DNA of 46,555 nucleotides from an uncultured Bacteroidota bacterium (lineage in GTDB: Bacteria > Bacteroidota > Bacteroidia > Chitinophagales > Saprospiraceae), in the NCBI GenBank assembly GCA_903933805.1, contig CAIZLM010000115.1:1-46555 (forward strand), given 5' to 3'. The notes under the pieces are model-generated. The model was not told the origin of the DNA. It ran no database searches and saw nothing but the letters and a program-made list of their open reading frames with translations. Positions 1 through 7,486 of this stretch are shown in pieces; position 1 is the first letter of the stretch, and each line of letters starts with the position of its first letter. The position numbers and the translations under genes were made by a program.

Positions 1-1080
1 GTACTGGAGATGCTTGTTAAAGAGTCTGATCCTTTTTTTCGTGCCCATCGGTACGAACGTCCGGAGGCCCAAATCGCCATGGTCGCGTTGCGGTCACTGT
101 TGTTTGAAAAAATTACAGAAGCCAATGCTGAAAAATATGTGGCACTTTTGTTGACAGAAGACTCAGAGATGCTCAGTAGCCTCTTGCCAATCTTGGGGCG
201 GTCTGGGCAGCGGTTGGTTTCCAAAGACACCCATTATTACAACCTGCTCCAGCTTTTTTTGGATACGTATTGTCAAATATTGTCGATACTCAACACCATA
301 CACCAGCACGACTGTCCCTTGCTTTACGTCGCTGTCAAGCAAGAGGCTGACATGCGAATGGCGCATATTATCCACGTGCTCGCTTTGGTGCATGACCGGG
401 AAATTATTGACAATATTCGAGCCCTCATGGCCACCCAGGAATCAGACGATCAGGTCATGGCCATTGAGATTCTTGAGTTGATTTTGGACGACCAGGAAAA
501 GGCGTGGCTGATGCCCATTTATCAGGAGTCAACACGCGCGGCTGTTCTGAAAAAACTGGAGCGTTTTTTTCCCGCAGCAATCCGTACGTTTCCCGACACT
601 TTGGAGTATTTAACAGCTCTAAGCCCCGCAAAACTGGATATCATTCCAAGATACTTGGCACTCGAACACTTAGTAGGAACCGGCATCTTGCATTACCAAC
701 AAGCCGTTGCAGCATGTTTTTCCAAAGAGTCATTGATCCAAGAGACTGCCCATGCTGCTTTGTTGCAGTTATTCCCGGCGCAATATGCAGCGGTAGCCCA
801 ACGAACCGGCTTTGTGGTGGCTACTCCCGCTGATGGGACAAGCGTTCATCGGACTGTGGAAGTATTGATGACCTTGGAAGTGCCGAATTATATTAAATCA
901 AAATTACAGCATTGTCTTGTGACGGATTTGCAGGGATCCAGTACTTTCACCGTCACAAATCCTGCATTGTTGGGTATGATTTTTGCCCATTATGGTGAAT
1001 ACAGCGATACGCTGGAGAAGGCCTTGTTTTCTGCGCCGTTGACGCAACACATCCGCAATAACCACGAAATTTTGGTGTAA
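1..1080 (+). CDS. HEAT-repeat protein, C-terminal part (5' truncated by window)
   Basis: The frame is open to the first base, so the ATG at 10 is probably internal and the gene starts outside the window. The visible ~360 residues are leucine/alanine-rich paired helices typical of HEAT/armadillo repeats. A segment around residues 140-165 (DDQVMAIEILELILDDQ) resembles the repeat pattern found in the C-terminal half of bacterial ATP/ADP-translocase-like MFS proteins that carry HEAT repeats; whether a transporter half lies upstream cannot be seen. No catalytic motif is visible. The TAA stop (1078-1080) is followed at once, in the same frame, by a GTG that opens the next gene, so the two could be coupled or one broken gene. 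Family assignment is moderate; function is unknown. Confidence 0.6.
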   Translation, partial: VLEMLVKESDPFFRAHRYERPEAQIAMVALRSLLFEKITEANAEKYVALLLTEDSEMLSSLLPILGRSGQRLVSKDTHYYNLLQLFLDTYCQILSILNTIHQHDCPLLYVAVKQEADMRMAHIIHVLALVHDREIIDNIRALMATQESDDQVMAIEILELILDDQEKAWLMPIYQESTRAAVLKKLERFFPAAIRTFPDTLEYLTALSPAKLDIIPRYLALEHLVGTGILHYQQAVAACFSKESLIQETAHAALLQLFPAQYAAVAQRTGFVVATPADGTSVHRTVEVLMTLEVPNYIKSKLQHCLVTDLQGSSTFTVTNPALLGMIFAHYGEYSDTLEKALFSAPLTQHIRNNHEILV

Positions 1081-2190
1081 GTGTTTCGATATGTATATTG
1101 GCCTGAGGGAATAGCCCAGGCATTGAACAGCGAGGTATTCCGATGTCATTTTCAGCTGCAGGTGGTTACGACCCTGGAGGATTTCTTGCTCGTGGAAGAA
1201 AGTCTGCACCAGCTGCAACAGCGGAATATCTTGGTAGAATTGGTGATCCGGGCAGAACAAAAGGATGGCTCTATTTACACGACCAATGCGTTGTTGCGAT
1301 TGGCATCTGGTGGGGCCCGGGTTTTTTGGCATCTACAACCCAGCCTTTCACCTGCAACAGAGCGTTTTTTTATCCTTGACAAGCAGGCGCTGTGGAGTAG
1401 CTTTGAAGTCAAGGATCTTGGCGAGTCGGGTATTGTCCACCATGTACTACAGCGCAACAAGTTGTTTGAGGATATCTGCTCGTCGTCTGAAAAGATAACC
1501 TTTAACCAAGGAAAAATTGACATCACTTTTCAGGCGTCGCGGGATTATGTACCGGTTGGCGAATTGGTTCAGTTGGCCTGGTCGGTTCAAAATGCTGAAA
1601 TTGTATTGTTAGAGCCCGATTATGGAGAGGTGGAGCACAAGAATACATGCGAACGGACGGTCACACAAGACACCCTTTTTAGAATCACAGCCAGGAATAA
1701 AACCAGCCTGGAAAGCAAGTCACTTTTTATAAAATCAATACCCGACCAGCCAATTGTGTTGGAGGTGTTGGCGTATGAATCAGATATTGACGCCTACATT
1801 CCGGTGCGGAGCCCTCGGGGTTTTGATGGATACTATGCCGCTTACAAGGGGCAGCAGATCAGGCTTACCTGGAATGCCGGCACGGTTGGTATATTGCGGG
1901 AAACAACCGCCGGCGACCTGCCCCTTCAAGGCGATTTATTGCTGACGATTGACCAGGATATGTCGCTTTTTTTTGAATTAAAGACCCTCTTTGGCACCAA
2001 CAGAATGGAGGTCAAATTTTTTGTTGTAGCGGAAATGGAGGAACCTGTATCCTTGGAAGAGTACGAACTTGAAGACGCGATGGACGTGTTGAAGCAAATG
2101 TCGGCGAGCAATCCTAACCGCTCATTTCATGCGATTTGGGCACTGATACTGCTTTTCTTTGCAAGACAAAAAAAACAGCGAAAAACATGA
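1081..2190 (+). CDS. Degenerate PLD-like / Ig-like domain protein
   Basis: 369 residues from a GTG start; no in-frame ATG offers a better start and the frame upstream is closed only by the previous gene's TAA. Residues ~1-110 follow the layout of a phospholipase D-like domain (a strand NILVELVIRAEQ, then LLRLASGGARVFWHL, then RFFILDKQALWSS), but the HxK catalytic signature is absent, so it would be inactive; this reading is inference. Residues ~145-225 look like an Ig-like domain of the bacterial type (VQLAWSVQNAEIVLLEPDYG ... LFRITARN). The C-terminus has a short hydrophobic stretch (AIWALILLFFA) followed by basic residues, possibly a weak membrane anchor. No signal peptide. It overlaps the next gene by ATGA, which implies translational coupling to the DUF4407 protein. 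Function unknown. Confidence 0.65.
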   Translation: MFRYVYWPEGIAQALNSEVFRCHFQLQVVTTLEDFLLVEESLHQLQQRNILVELVIRAEQKDGSIYTTNALLRLASGGARVFWHLQPSLSPATERFFILDKQALWSSFEVKDLGESGIVHHVLQRNKLFEDICSSSEKITFNQGKIDITFQASRDYVPVGELVQLAWSVQNAEIVLLEPDYGEVEHKNTCERTVTQDTLFRITARNKTSLESKSLFIKSIPDQPIVLEVLAYESDIDAYIPVRSPRGFDGYYAAYKGQQIRLTWNAGTVGILRETTAGDLPLQGDLLLTIDQDMSLFFELKTLFGTNRMEVKFFVVAEMEEPVSLEEYELEDAMDVLKQMSASNPNRSFHAIWALILLFFARQKKQRKT

Positions 2191-3317
2191 AAGAAGCAAT
2201 AAGAGTGTCAAAAATAGGCCAACTGTTGATTTTTTCTGCAGGTGTAAGCCGGGACATCCTCCGCAGCTGCCCCCATTCTGAGTATGTTAAATACAGCAGT
2301 ATGGGCGCCACGGTAGTATGTACGGCCTTGTTGGCGTTGCTTTCCTCTTATTTTGCCTTCTCGCTCATTTTTTCCGCAGACTGGCTTCGGTGGATGCTGG
2401 CCATCTTTTGGGCCGCCATCATTTATAACCTCGACCGGTATATCATCTCCAGCATGCGCAAAAAAGAAAAGCACGTACAGGAGTTTTTACAGGCTGTTCC
2501 ACGACTCTTGCTGGCAGGCGTTATCGCCATGGTGATCGCAAAGCCGCTGGAATTGAAATTGTTTGAATCTGAAATCAACCAATTCCTCGCCCAAGACAAA
2601 ATCGCCCAAGTTGCAGCCGTTGAAAACCAGTACGCGCCCCAACTAGCAGCCATTGAACAGGCAAAAAATGGAATAACAACAACCCTCCAGCAGCAATTTG
2701 ACCTGCGGGAGCGCTACTACCAAGAATACAAATGCGAATGTGACGGAACCTGTGGTACGGGAATTCGCGGTTCTGGTTCTGAATGTGACCGAAAAAGAGC
2801 AAAATATGAATCTTTTATGCGGGAGTACAACCAAAATAAAATTCAAGTGGAAAATGAATTGCAACAGTGGAGCCAACGTGGGACAACCATAAACGAAGCG
2901 GTAACTGCCCAAAAAACGGCGGTGGTTGCATCTTTCTCCGATGGATTGCTCGCGCGACTTGGCGCGTTAAGCCAACTGCCCGGAATGGCCTCATACGCCA
3001 TTATGTTGATCTTTCTGCTCATCGAAACCGCGCCCGTCGTAACCAAGCTCCTCTCCGCCAAAGGCCCCTATGACCATCTTCTCCAAGAAGCTGAATATGC
3101 GTACAAGGTGCGGTATCTTTCGGCCGTCGTTGAGCAAAACCAGGATTTTCACCGAACTCGACAGTTGAATGAACTGGAAACAACCATGCAGCTGAAAGAA
3201 AGGGCCGATGAACTGTACGCACAGCAAAAAGCCAAGGCGCTGGCCAAACAGAAAAAATTGGAACTGGAACTACACAAAATGCTCACCCGATCCAATCGCG
3301 ATGGTGCAAACAATTGA
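2187..3317 (+). CDS. DUF4407 membrane protein
   Basis: 376 residues from the ATG at 2187, chosen because it overlaps the previous stop as ATGA and starts just before the first conserved segment. Predicted membrane segments lie near residues 39-62, 66-82, 104-119 and 265-287. The short cytosolic link NLDRYIISSMRKKEKH after helix 2 is typical of DUF4407. Between helices 3 and 4 is a long, charged, helical, probably extracytoplasmic or coiled region containing four cysteines (about residues 183, 185, 189, 200; CECDGTCGTG). The last ~90 residues are a lysine/glutamate-rich coiled coil. DUF4407 proteins are widespread in Bacteroidota and have no established biochemical role. The neighbours suggest a multi-gene envelope module rather than a household function. 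Confidence 0.8.
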   Translation: MKEAIRVSKIGQLLIFSAGVSRDILRSCPHSEYVKYSSMGATVVCTALLALLSSYFAFSLIFSADWLRWMLAIFWAAIIYNLDRYIISSMRKKEKHVQEFLQAVPRLLLAGVIAMVIAKPLELKLFESEINQFLAQDKIAQVAAVENQYAPQLAAIEQAKNGITTTLQQQFDLRERYYQEYKCECDGTCGTGIRGSGSECDRKRAKYESFMREYNQNKIQVENELQQWSQRGTTINEAVTAQKTAVVASFSDGLLARLGALSQLPGMASYAIMLIFLLIETAPVVTKLLSAKGPYDHLLQEAEYAYKVRYLSAVVEQNQDFHRTRQLNELETTMQLKERADELYAQQKAKALAKQKKLELELHKMLTRSNRDGANN

Positions 3318-3340
3318 TCCAAAAACTTACGCCATAATAC

Positions 3341-4567
3341 ATGTCTCCTACCGTGCACGTGCTGTTGTTATCCCTTTTCCTGGTGCCATCGATGGCAGGG
3401 TCTGCTCAAGTCAATCTCGGCGAATTGGGTAAGGATGCTGGTGAAAAAATGGTCAAAGACGCCAAAAAAGAAATAAAAACACTGACCAATACCGCCGCTT
3501 GGCAAAAAAAAGCCGAGGAGGTTGTTTCCCGTAAAATGAGCATTGCGTTGGATAGCCTCACCAAAATATTGGTAGCCAAAGGGAAAGTTTGCCTGGATAC
3601 CGCCCAATACAGGCTCGCCAGCTTGTTGAAGTACCCACTGGAAGACAGTATCAACCTCGCCAATCTAACTTTTTCGGTGCCAGGGTCTAAAACACCCATG
3701 AGTTATCCCTATAAAGTGGAAGCAAATGATACCCTCGGTGTCCGTTTCGAACACACCAATGGTTGGGAAATGGAACAGTTCCGAATATCTGCGGATGGTG
3801 AGGTGGTATTTGCTGCAACGAACCTTAAAAAAGGGAGGGTGATTCAGGAGCGCGTGGTGGCAAAAAATGCCGGAACAATCATGATTGAAGTGGTCAACCG
3901 CGGTTATTTGCCAGCCCACGCCAAATTGTTGGTCACCCTGTTTAAAAAAAACAAGGAAACTGTCGTGGTGGAAAAATCAGATACCCTGTACGTGGAGGAA
4001 AAAGAAATGGTCACCCTGACGGATACCATCGCCGAATATTTCCTAGACAATACCCGCTCCATAAATCCTAAAATGGACATTACCCGCCCGCCAAACCTTC
4101 AATTCCAACTAACGTTCCCCAAATTGGATCAAACAATCGGCTGGGCCTATTGGGTGGGCGTCGGCAACCGTACCGCCACGCAATATTCGGCGGTGGCAGC
4201 AGGCGGAATGGATCCACTCGAAGCTTTCGCAAGGGGGCGCATCACCATGCTCCCCGAAAATAGAACCGCAGATGTCAAAATCGCCTTCTGCGACAAAAAC
4301 AACACCGATCGTTTTCTGCGCGGCACTGATTTCCAACCCTACCCCCTCGGTAAAAGTGCCAACTCCCGCGATCAGTATGCCTTTGTGAAAGCCAATACAG
4401 CAGATTATGCCAAACGCCCCATCCATTTCGCAGCAGTCAATACCTCATCACTGTACGACTATCCCGTTCTCGTAAAGGCCCTCGTACTCTATACCCAACA
4501 GAGCATCGTTGAAGTCAACCTGAAAAAACCCGTTATCCATAAATCTCTTGAAGTAACAACCCGATAA
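3341..4567 (+). CDS. Secreted protein of unknown family
   Basis: 408 residues. An N-terminal signal peptide (HVLLLSLFLVPSMAGSAQ, cleavage near residue 23) sends it out of the cytoplasm; no lipobox cysteine is present. After a helical, lysine-rich stretch (residues ~25-85) the rest reads as beta-rich. No known catalytic motif or domain was recognised. It starts 23 nt after the DUF4407 gene and stops 2 nt before the GH18-like gene, so all are probably on one mRNA. Codon use and base composition resemble its neighbours. A role as a periplasmic or surface partner of the membrane proteins in this cluster is inference only. Confidence 0.7.
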   Translation: MSPTVHVLLLSLFLVPSMAGSAQVNLGELGKDAGEKMVKDAKKEIKTLTNTAAWQKKAEEVVSRKMSIALDSLTKILVAKGKVCLDTAQYRLASLLKYPLEDSINLANLTFSVPGSKTPMSYPYKVEANDTLGVRFEHTNGWEMEQFRISADGEVVFAATNLKKGRVIQERVVAKNAGTIMIEVVNRGYLPAHAKLLVTLFKKNKETVVVEKSDTLYVEEKEMVTLTDTIAEYFLDNTRSINPKMDITRPPNLQFQLTFPKLDQTIGWAYWVGVGNRTATQYSAVAAGGMDPLEAFARGRITMLPENRTADVKIAFCDKNNTDRFLRGTDFQPYPLGKSANSRDQYAFVKANTADYAKRPIHFAAVNTSSLYDYPVLVKALVLYTQQSIVEVNLKKPVIHKSLEVTTR

Positions 4568-4569
4568 CA

Positions 4570-6306
4570 ATGAAATCTATTCGATGGTGGTGGCTCCTCT
4601 ATGGAGTTGCATTTGTCTTGTTCGCTGCATGCGGTGATACCTCTTATACTGAAATCCGACGCAGTGTACGAAAAACTCAAATGGGGATCAGAAACATTAA
4701 AGGGGACGCACGGATGGCAAAAAAGACAGTAGGCCTGGACGGAAAGCCTGTGGCGCCCACCGAGGATTCGACCCAGGCCGCCGATCCGAGGCTTGTATCG
4801 CCCATGGAGCAGAAAAACATGCTCAACCAATACAGCTATTTGTATGATTTTATCAACCCGGAAAGTGCCAATAAATTTTCTTCCGCCAATATCTCCTGGG
4901 ACTCTGTTCAGAACATTTATTACATTAAAAACGAAGCAAAACGAAAGCTGAATAGCAAATATGAAGTGTTTGGCTGGCACCCCTACTGGATGGGTTCCGC
5001 TTGGGAAAGCTATTCCTTCGACTTGCTGAGCACGGTGGCTTATTTTTGTTATAAGGTCGATCCAACGGATGGCTCTTATACCAATCCAGAGCAGATCCGA
5101 GAATGGCGAACCACCGCCATGATTGATTCCGCAAAAGCGCACCACTGTAGGGTGCTGCTTACCGTTGCCAGTCATGGCACAGAACAAAACACAACTTTTT
5201 TGTCCAACGAATCAGCTTGGAGCAACCTCATCGACTCCGTTGCACTGCTGGTCAATGCCAGAAAAGCCGATGGTGTTGACCTTAATTTCGAGCAGGTGCC
5301 CGAAGAATACAGCCGTGCACTCATCCTTTTTATAGAAAAACTGCGCTCCGAACTCGATCAAAAAATACTCAGTGGCCACGCTTTTATCTCCGCTTCGCTG
5401 CCATCTTTCAGCAACCGAACATCCTTTGACGTTGAGGCGATGCACCGATATTGCGACCAACTGGTCATTATGGGATACGCCTTCAATGCCGGACAACCAA
5501 TGACCGGAGCGGTATCGCCCCTTCGTTCAAAACAAGCGTCGGCCCCAAGTATTGTTGAATCCGTTGAATACTACCTGAAACACGGGCTCGATCCGCAGCA
5601 TACCGTATTGGCTTTGCCCTATTACGGCGCTCAATGGAAGGGTACCATCAACAAAGACGGGCTCTATGATACCCGTTATGACAAGGAAATCACTTACCGG
5701 GAAGTCATGCAACTGTACGATAAACAGTTTGTTCCGCAGTACGATCCCGTGAGTATGACAAACTACCACTTTATGGAGTTTCCGGACAGTACGTCGGTTG
5801 AATGTTGGTATGACGATGAATACACGCTGAACAAAAAATACGACTTTGCCCTGAGTAGAAACTTTAAGGGGATTGGAATATGGGCGTTGGGTTACGACAA
5901 TGGTTACACGGCACTTTGGAGCTTGATTGATAAAAAATTTACCAGCGACACCATCGCTGTCCGGGATCCCATTGCAGAAGCAGACGGGTATCCGATCCAA
6001 ATGGGGAATTTTTTACTTCGCTACCGGGATGTTTTTATGATTGCTTTTTTATTTTTTGCCATCAGTGTGGTGTTGGGCTTGTTGATTGCTTTTCAGGATT
6101 GGCGCGTCCGCGAGTCTGTTTTTGGCAATCAGTTGTTCCGGTACCTATTGCTGCTGATCATGACCATCCTGCTTGTGCCCTTGTTGGGCTTGTTACAGTG
6201 GTTTGGTGATGGCCGTTGGCAGTTTTTGATCGCTTTTTTATTGGGTGCTTTGTGTTTGTTTTGGGTCATGCGCGTCAATATTTCCTTTCATTCCGATCGG
6301 CCGTAG
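4570..6306 (+). CDS. GH18/YaaH-like lipoprotein with C-terminal membrane helices
   Basis: 578 residues. A signal peptide with lipobox (VLFAAC, Cys21) marks a lipoprotein. Residues ~130-465 form a glycoside hydrolase 18 barrel of the YaaH/SleL type: the strand-1 motif YEVFGWHPYWMG, the strand-4 motif DGVDLNFE (residues 234-241), and later VIMGYAFN and GIGIWALGYD. The consensus is DxxDxDxE; here the third Asp is Asn239 while the acid Glu241 is kept, so catalysis may be altered, although Asn variants occur in this subfamily. The last ~95 residues hold three hydrophobic helices, unusual for a lipoprotein and suggesting inner-membrane residence with the barrel in the periplasm. Likely substrate class is peptidoglycan or chitin-like glycan (family knowledge). 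Last gene of the cluster, followed by a terminator. Confidence 0.8.
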   Translation: MKSIRWWWLLYGVAFVLFAACGDTSYTEIRRSVRKTQMGIRNIKGDARMAKKTVGLDGKPVAPTEDSTQAADPRLVSPMEQKNMLNQYSYLYDFINPESANKFSSANISWDSVQNIYYIKNEAKRKLNSKYEVFGWHPYWMGSAWESYSFDLLSTVAYFCYKVDPTDGSYTNPEQIREWRTTAMIDSAKAHHCRVLLTVASHGTEQNTTFLSNESAWSNLIDSVALLVNARKADGVDLNFEQVPEEYSRALILFIEKLRSELDQKILSGHAFISASLPSFSNRTSFDVEAMHRYCDQLVIMGYAFNAGQPMTGAVSPLRSKQASAPSIVESVEYYLKHGLDPQHTVLALPYYGAQWKGTINKDGLYDTRYDKEITYREVMQLYDKQFVPQYDPVSMTNYHFMEFPDSTSVECWYDDEYTLNKKYDFALSRNFKGIGIWALGYDNGYTALWSLIDKKFTSDTIAVRDPIAEADGYPIQMGNFLLRYRDVFMIAFLFFAISVVLGLLIAFQDWRVRESVFGNQLFRYLLLLIMTILLVPLLGLLQWFGDGRWQFLIAFLLGALCLFWVMRVNISFHSDRP

Positions 6307-6327
6307 GCGCTTGTAACACGGCGATCT

Positions 6328-6368
6328 AAAACGGCGTTCCGAAACATACGGGGCGCCGTTTTTTTGTG
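6328..6368 (+). terminator. Rho-independent terminator of the first cluster
   Basis: A 9-bp stem (AAAACGGCG at 6328-6336 with CGCCGTTTT at 6354-6362) with a 17-nt loop runs into seven T's. It lies 22 nt after the GH18-like stop and closes the 1-6306 transcription unit. The rest of the gap up to 6706 holds mobile repeat copy A and the regulator promoter; 6369-6461 shows nothing recognisable. Confidence 0.75.
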
Positions 6369-6462
6369 GTCATTGCGGATGTGACGTGCTACTGCCTCCT
6401 TGACGCTTTTTTTCATTTTTAGGATACCCTACGAATGAGGGCAGAAGTGGGGTTAATAATAA

Positions 6463-6625
6463 GTAACTGGTTAGGTGGCACGCTGTCTGGCCAAAAAAGG
6501 CCCATTTTCCGTCCTACTTCGCAGATTTTTTTGACCGTAGCGCTGCTACGGCCTACAAAAATCCGCTTCGTCTGGCAAAAAATAGCCTCTTTTTTGTCTC
6601 AGACGCGACCACGCTAACCAGTTAC
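6463..6625 (+). mobile_element. MITE-like element family 1, copy A (long form)
   Basis: 163 bp with terminal inverted repeats GTAACTGGTTAG and CTAACCAGTTAC. Most of the element is one imperfect palindrome centred on CCGTAGCGCTGCTACGG. The flanking 8-mers AATAATAA and TAAAATAA match at 6 of 8 positions, possibly an aged target duplication in AT-rich sequence. No transposase is encoded. It sits between the terminator of the first cluster and the promoter of the GntR gene. Confidence 0.8.
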
Positions 6626-6645
6626 TAAAATAATTATACTTAAAA

Positions 6646-6676
6646 CTTGCTTAATTTCAAAACTAACTTACATTTG
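6646..6676 (+). promoter_or_regulatory. Promoter of the GntR regulator gene
   Basis: CTTG (6646-6649), a 19-nt spacer, then TACATTTG (6669-6676), matching the Bacteroidota pattern TTTG-N19-TAnnTTTG. Transcription would start near 6683, which excludes the upstream in-frame start at 6647 and supports ATG 6707 for the regulator. Confidence 0.6.
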
Positions 6677-6706
6677 CGTTATGTTCAAACATATAATCTC
6701 GCAGCG

Positions 6707-7432
6707 ATGAAGATTGATACAGACAGCAAGGGTCCACTACATCAAAAAGTGGAAAAAATGATGCGCGAACTCATCCTTCAACCCCGTTATCGGAACGGCG
6801 AGTTTTTGCCCAAGGAGGTGGATATTGCGGATCACTTGGGCGTTGCGCGCAACACGGTGCGACACGCTATTAGCAAGTTGGTGATGGAAGGGCTGCTGGT
6901 GCGAAAAAAAGGGGTTGGAACCAAGGTGATTGCCGGACGTATTCCAACAAGGTTGGACAGTTGGTGGAGTTTCACCCAAGAAATGAAACTCAAAGGTCTT
7001 GATGTCGTCAATTTTGAACTGGATGTACAAATCCTACCGGCAGATGAGGAGGTGGCGGAAGCCATGAACATAAAAAAAGGCACAAAAATGATTCGATTGT
7101 CTAGGCTGAGGGGCACGTCTGTGGGGCCAAGTTTGTTGTCGGTATCCTGGTTTCATCCCCGCCTGAAAATGACCGGTTGGGAGAATTTTACCAAGCCGCT
7201 CTATCAAATGCTGGAACAAGATTGCGGTGTTTTTGTCGCGGTGTCCAGAGAAGAAATCAGTGCCATTCGAGCCGAAAAATCGCTCGCCGAAAAATTTGGG
7301 GTTGACGAGGGCGCTCCGCTGCTTTTTCGACAGCGCATTGTCAGTGATACAGACGGACGATTGGTCGAGTACAACAAGGTGTACTACAAGGGCGATGGTT
7401 TCAACTATTCCATCGATATAGAACGAAGGTGA
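6707..7432 (+). CDS. GntR-family transcriptional regulator with UTRA effector domain
   Basis: 241 residues from ATG 6707, the first start downstream of the predicted promoter. Residues ~5-75 are the winged helix-turn-helix of GntR/HutC regulators (GEFLPKEVDIADHLGVARNT followed by LVRKKGVGTKV). Residues ~90-240 are the UTRA ligand-binding domain (LPADEEVAEAMNIKKGTKMI, LFRQRIVSDTDGRLVEYNKV). UTRA domains typically bind sugar phosphates or related small molecules. Its position just before susC in the same orientation, 54 nt apart, makes it the likely local regulator of the locus, probably a repressor relieved by a pathway intermediate such as a hexose phosphate; the ligand is inference. Confidence 0.9.
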   Translation: MKIDTDSKGPLHQKVEKMMRELILQPRYRNGEFLPKEVDIADHLGVARNTVRHAISKLVMEGLLVRKKGVGTKVIAGRIPTRLDSWWSFTQEMKLKGLDVVNFELDVQILPADEEVAEAMNIKKGTKMIRLSRLRGTSVGPSLLSVSWFHPRLKMTGWENFTKPLYQMLEQDCGVFVAVSREEISAIRAEKSLAEKFGVDEGAPLLFRQRIVSDTDGRLVEYNKVYYKGDGFNYSIDIERR

Positions 7433-7486
7433 TTTTTCTACCCAATAATTTGCAACAAATTAAAACAACTGTAAAATATCCTTAAT

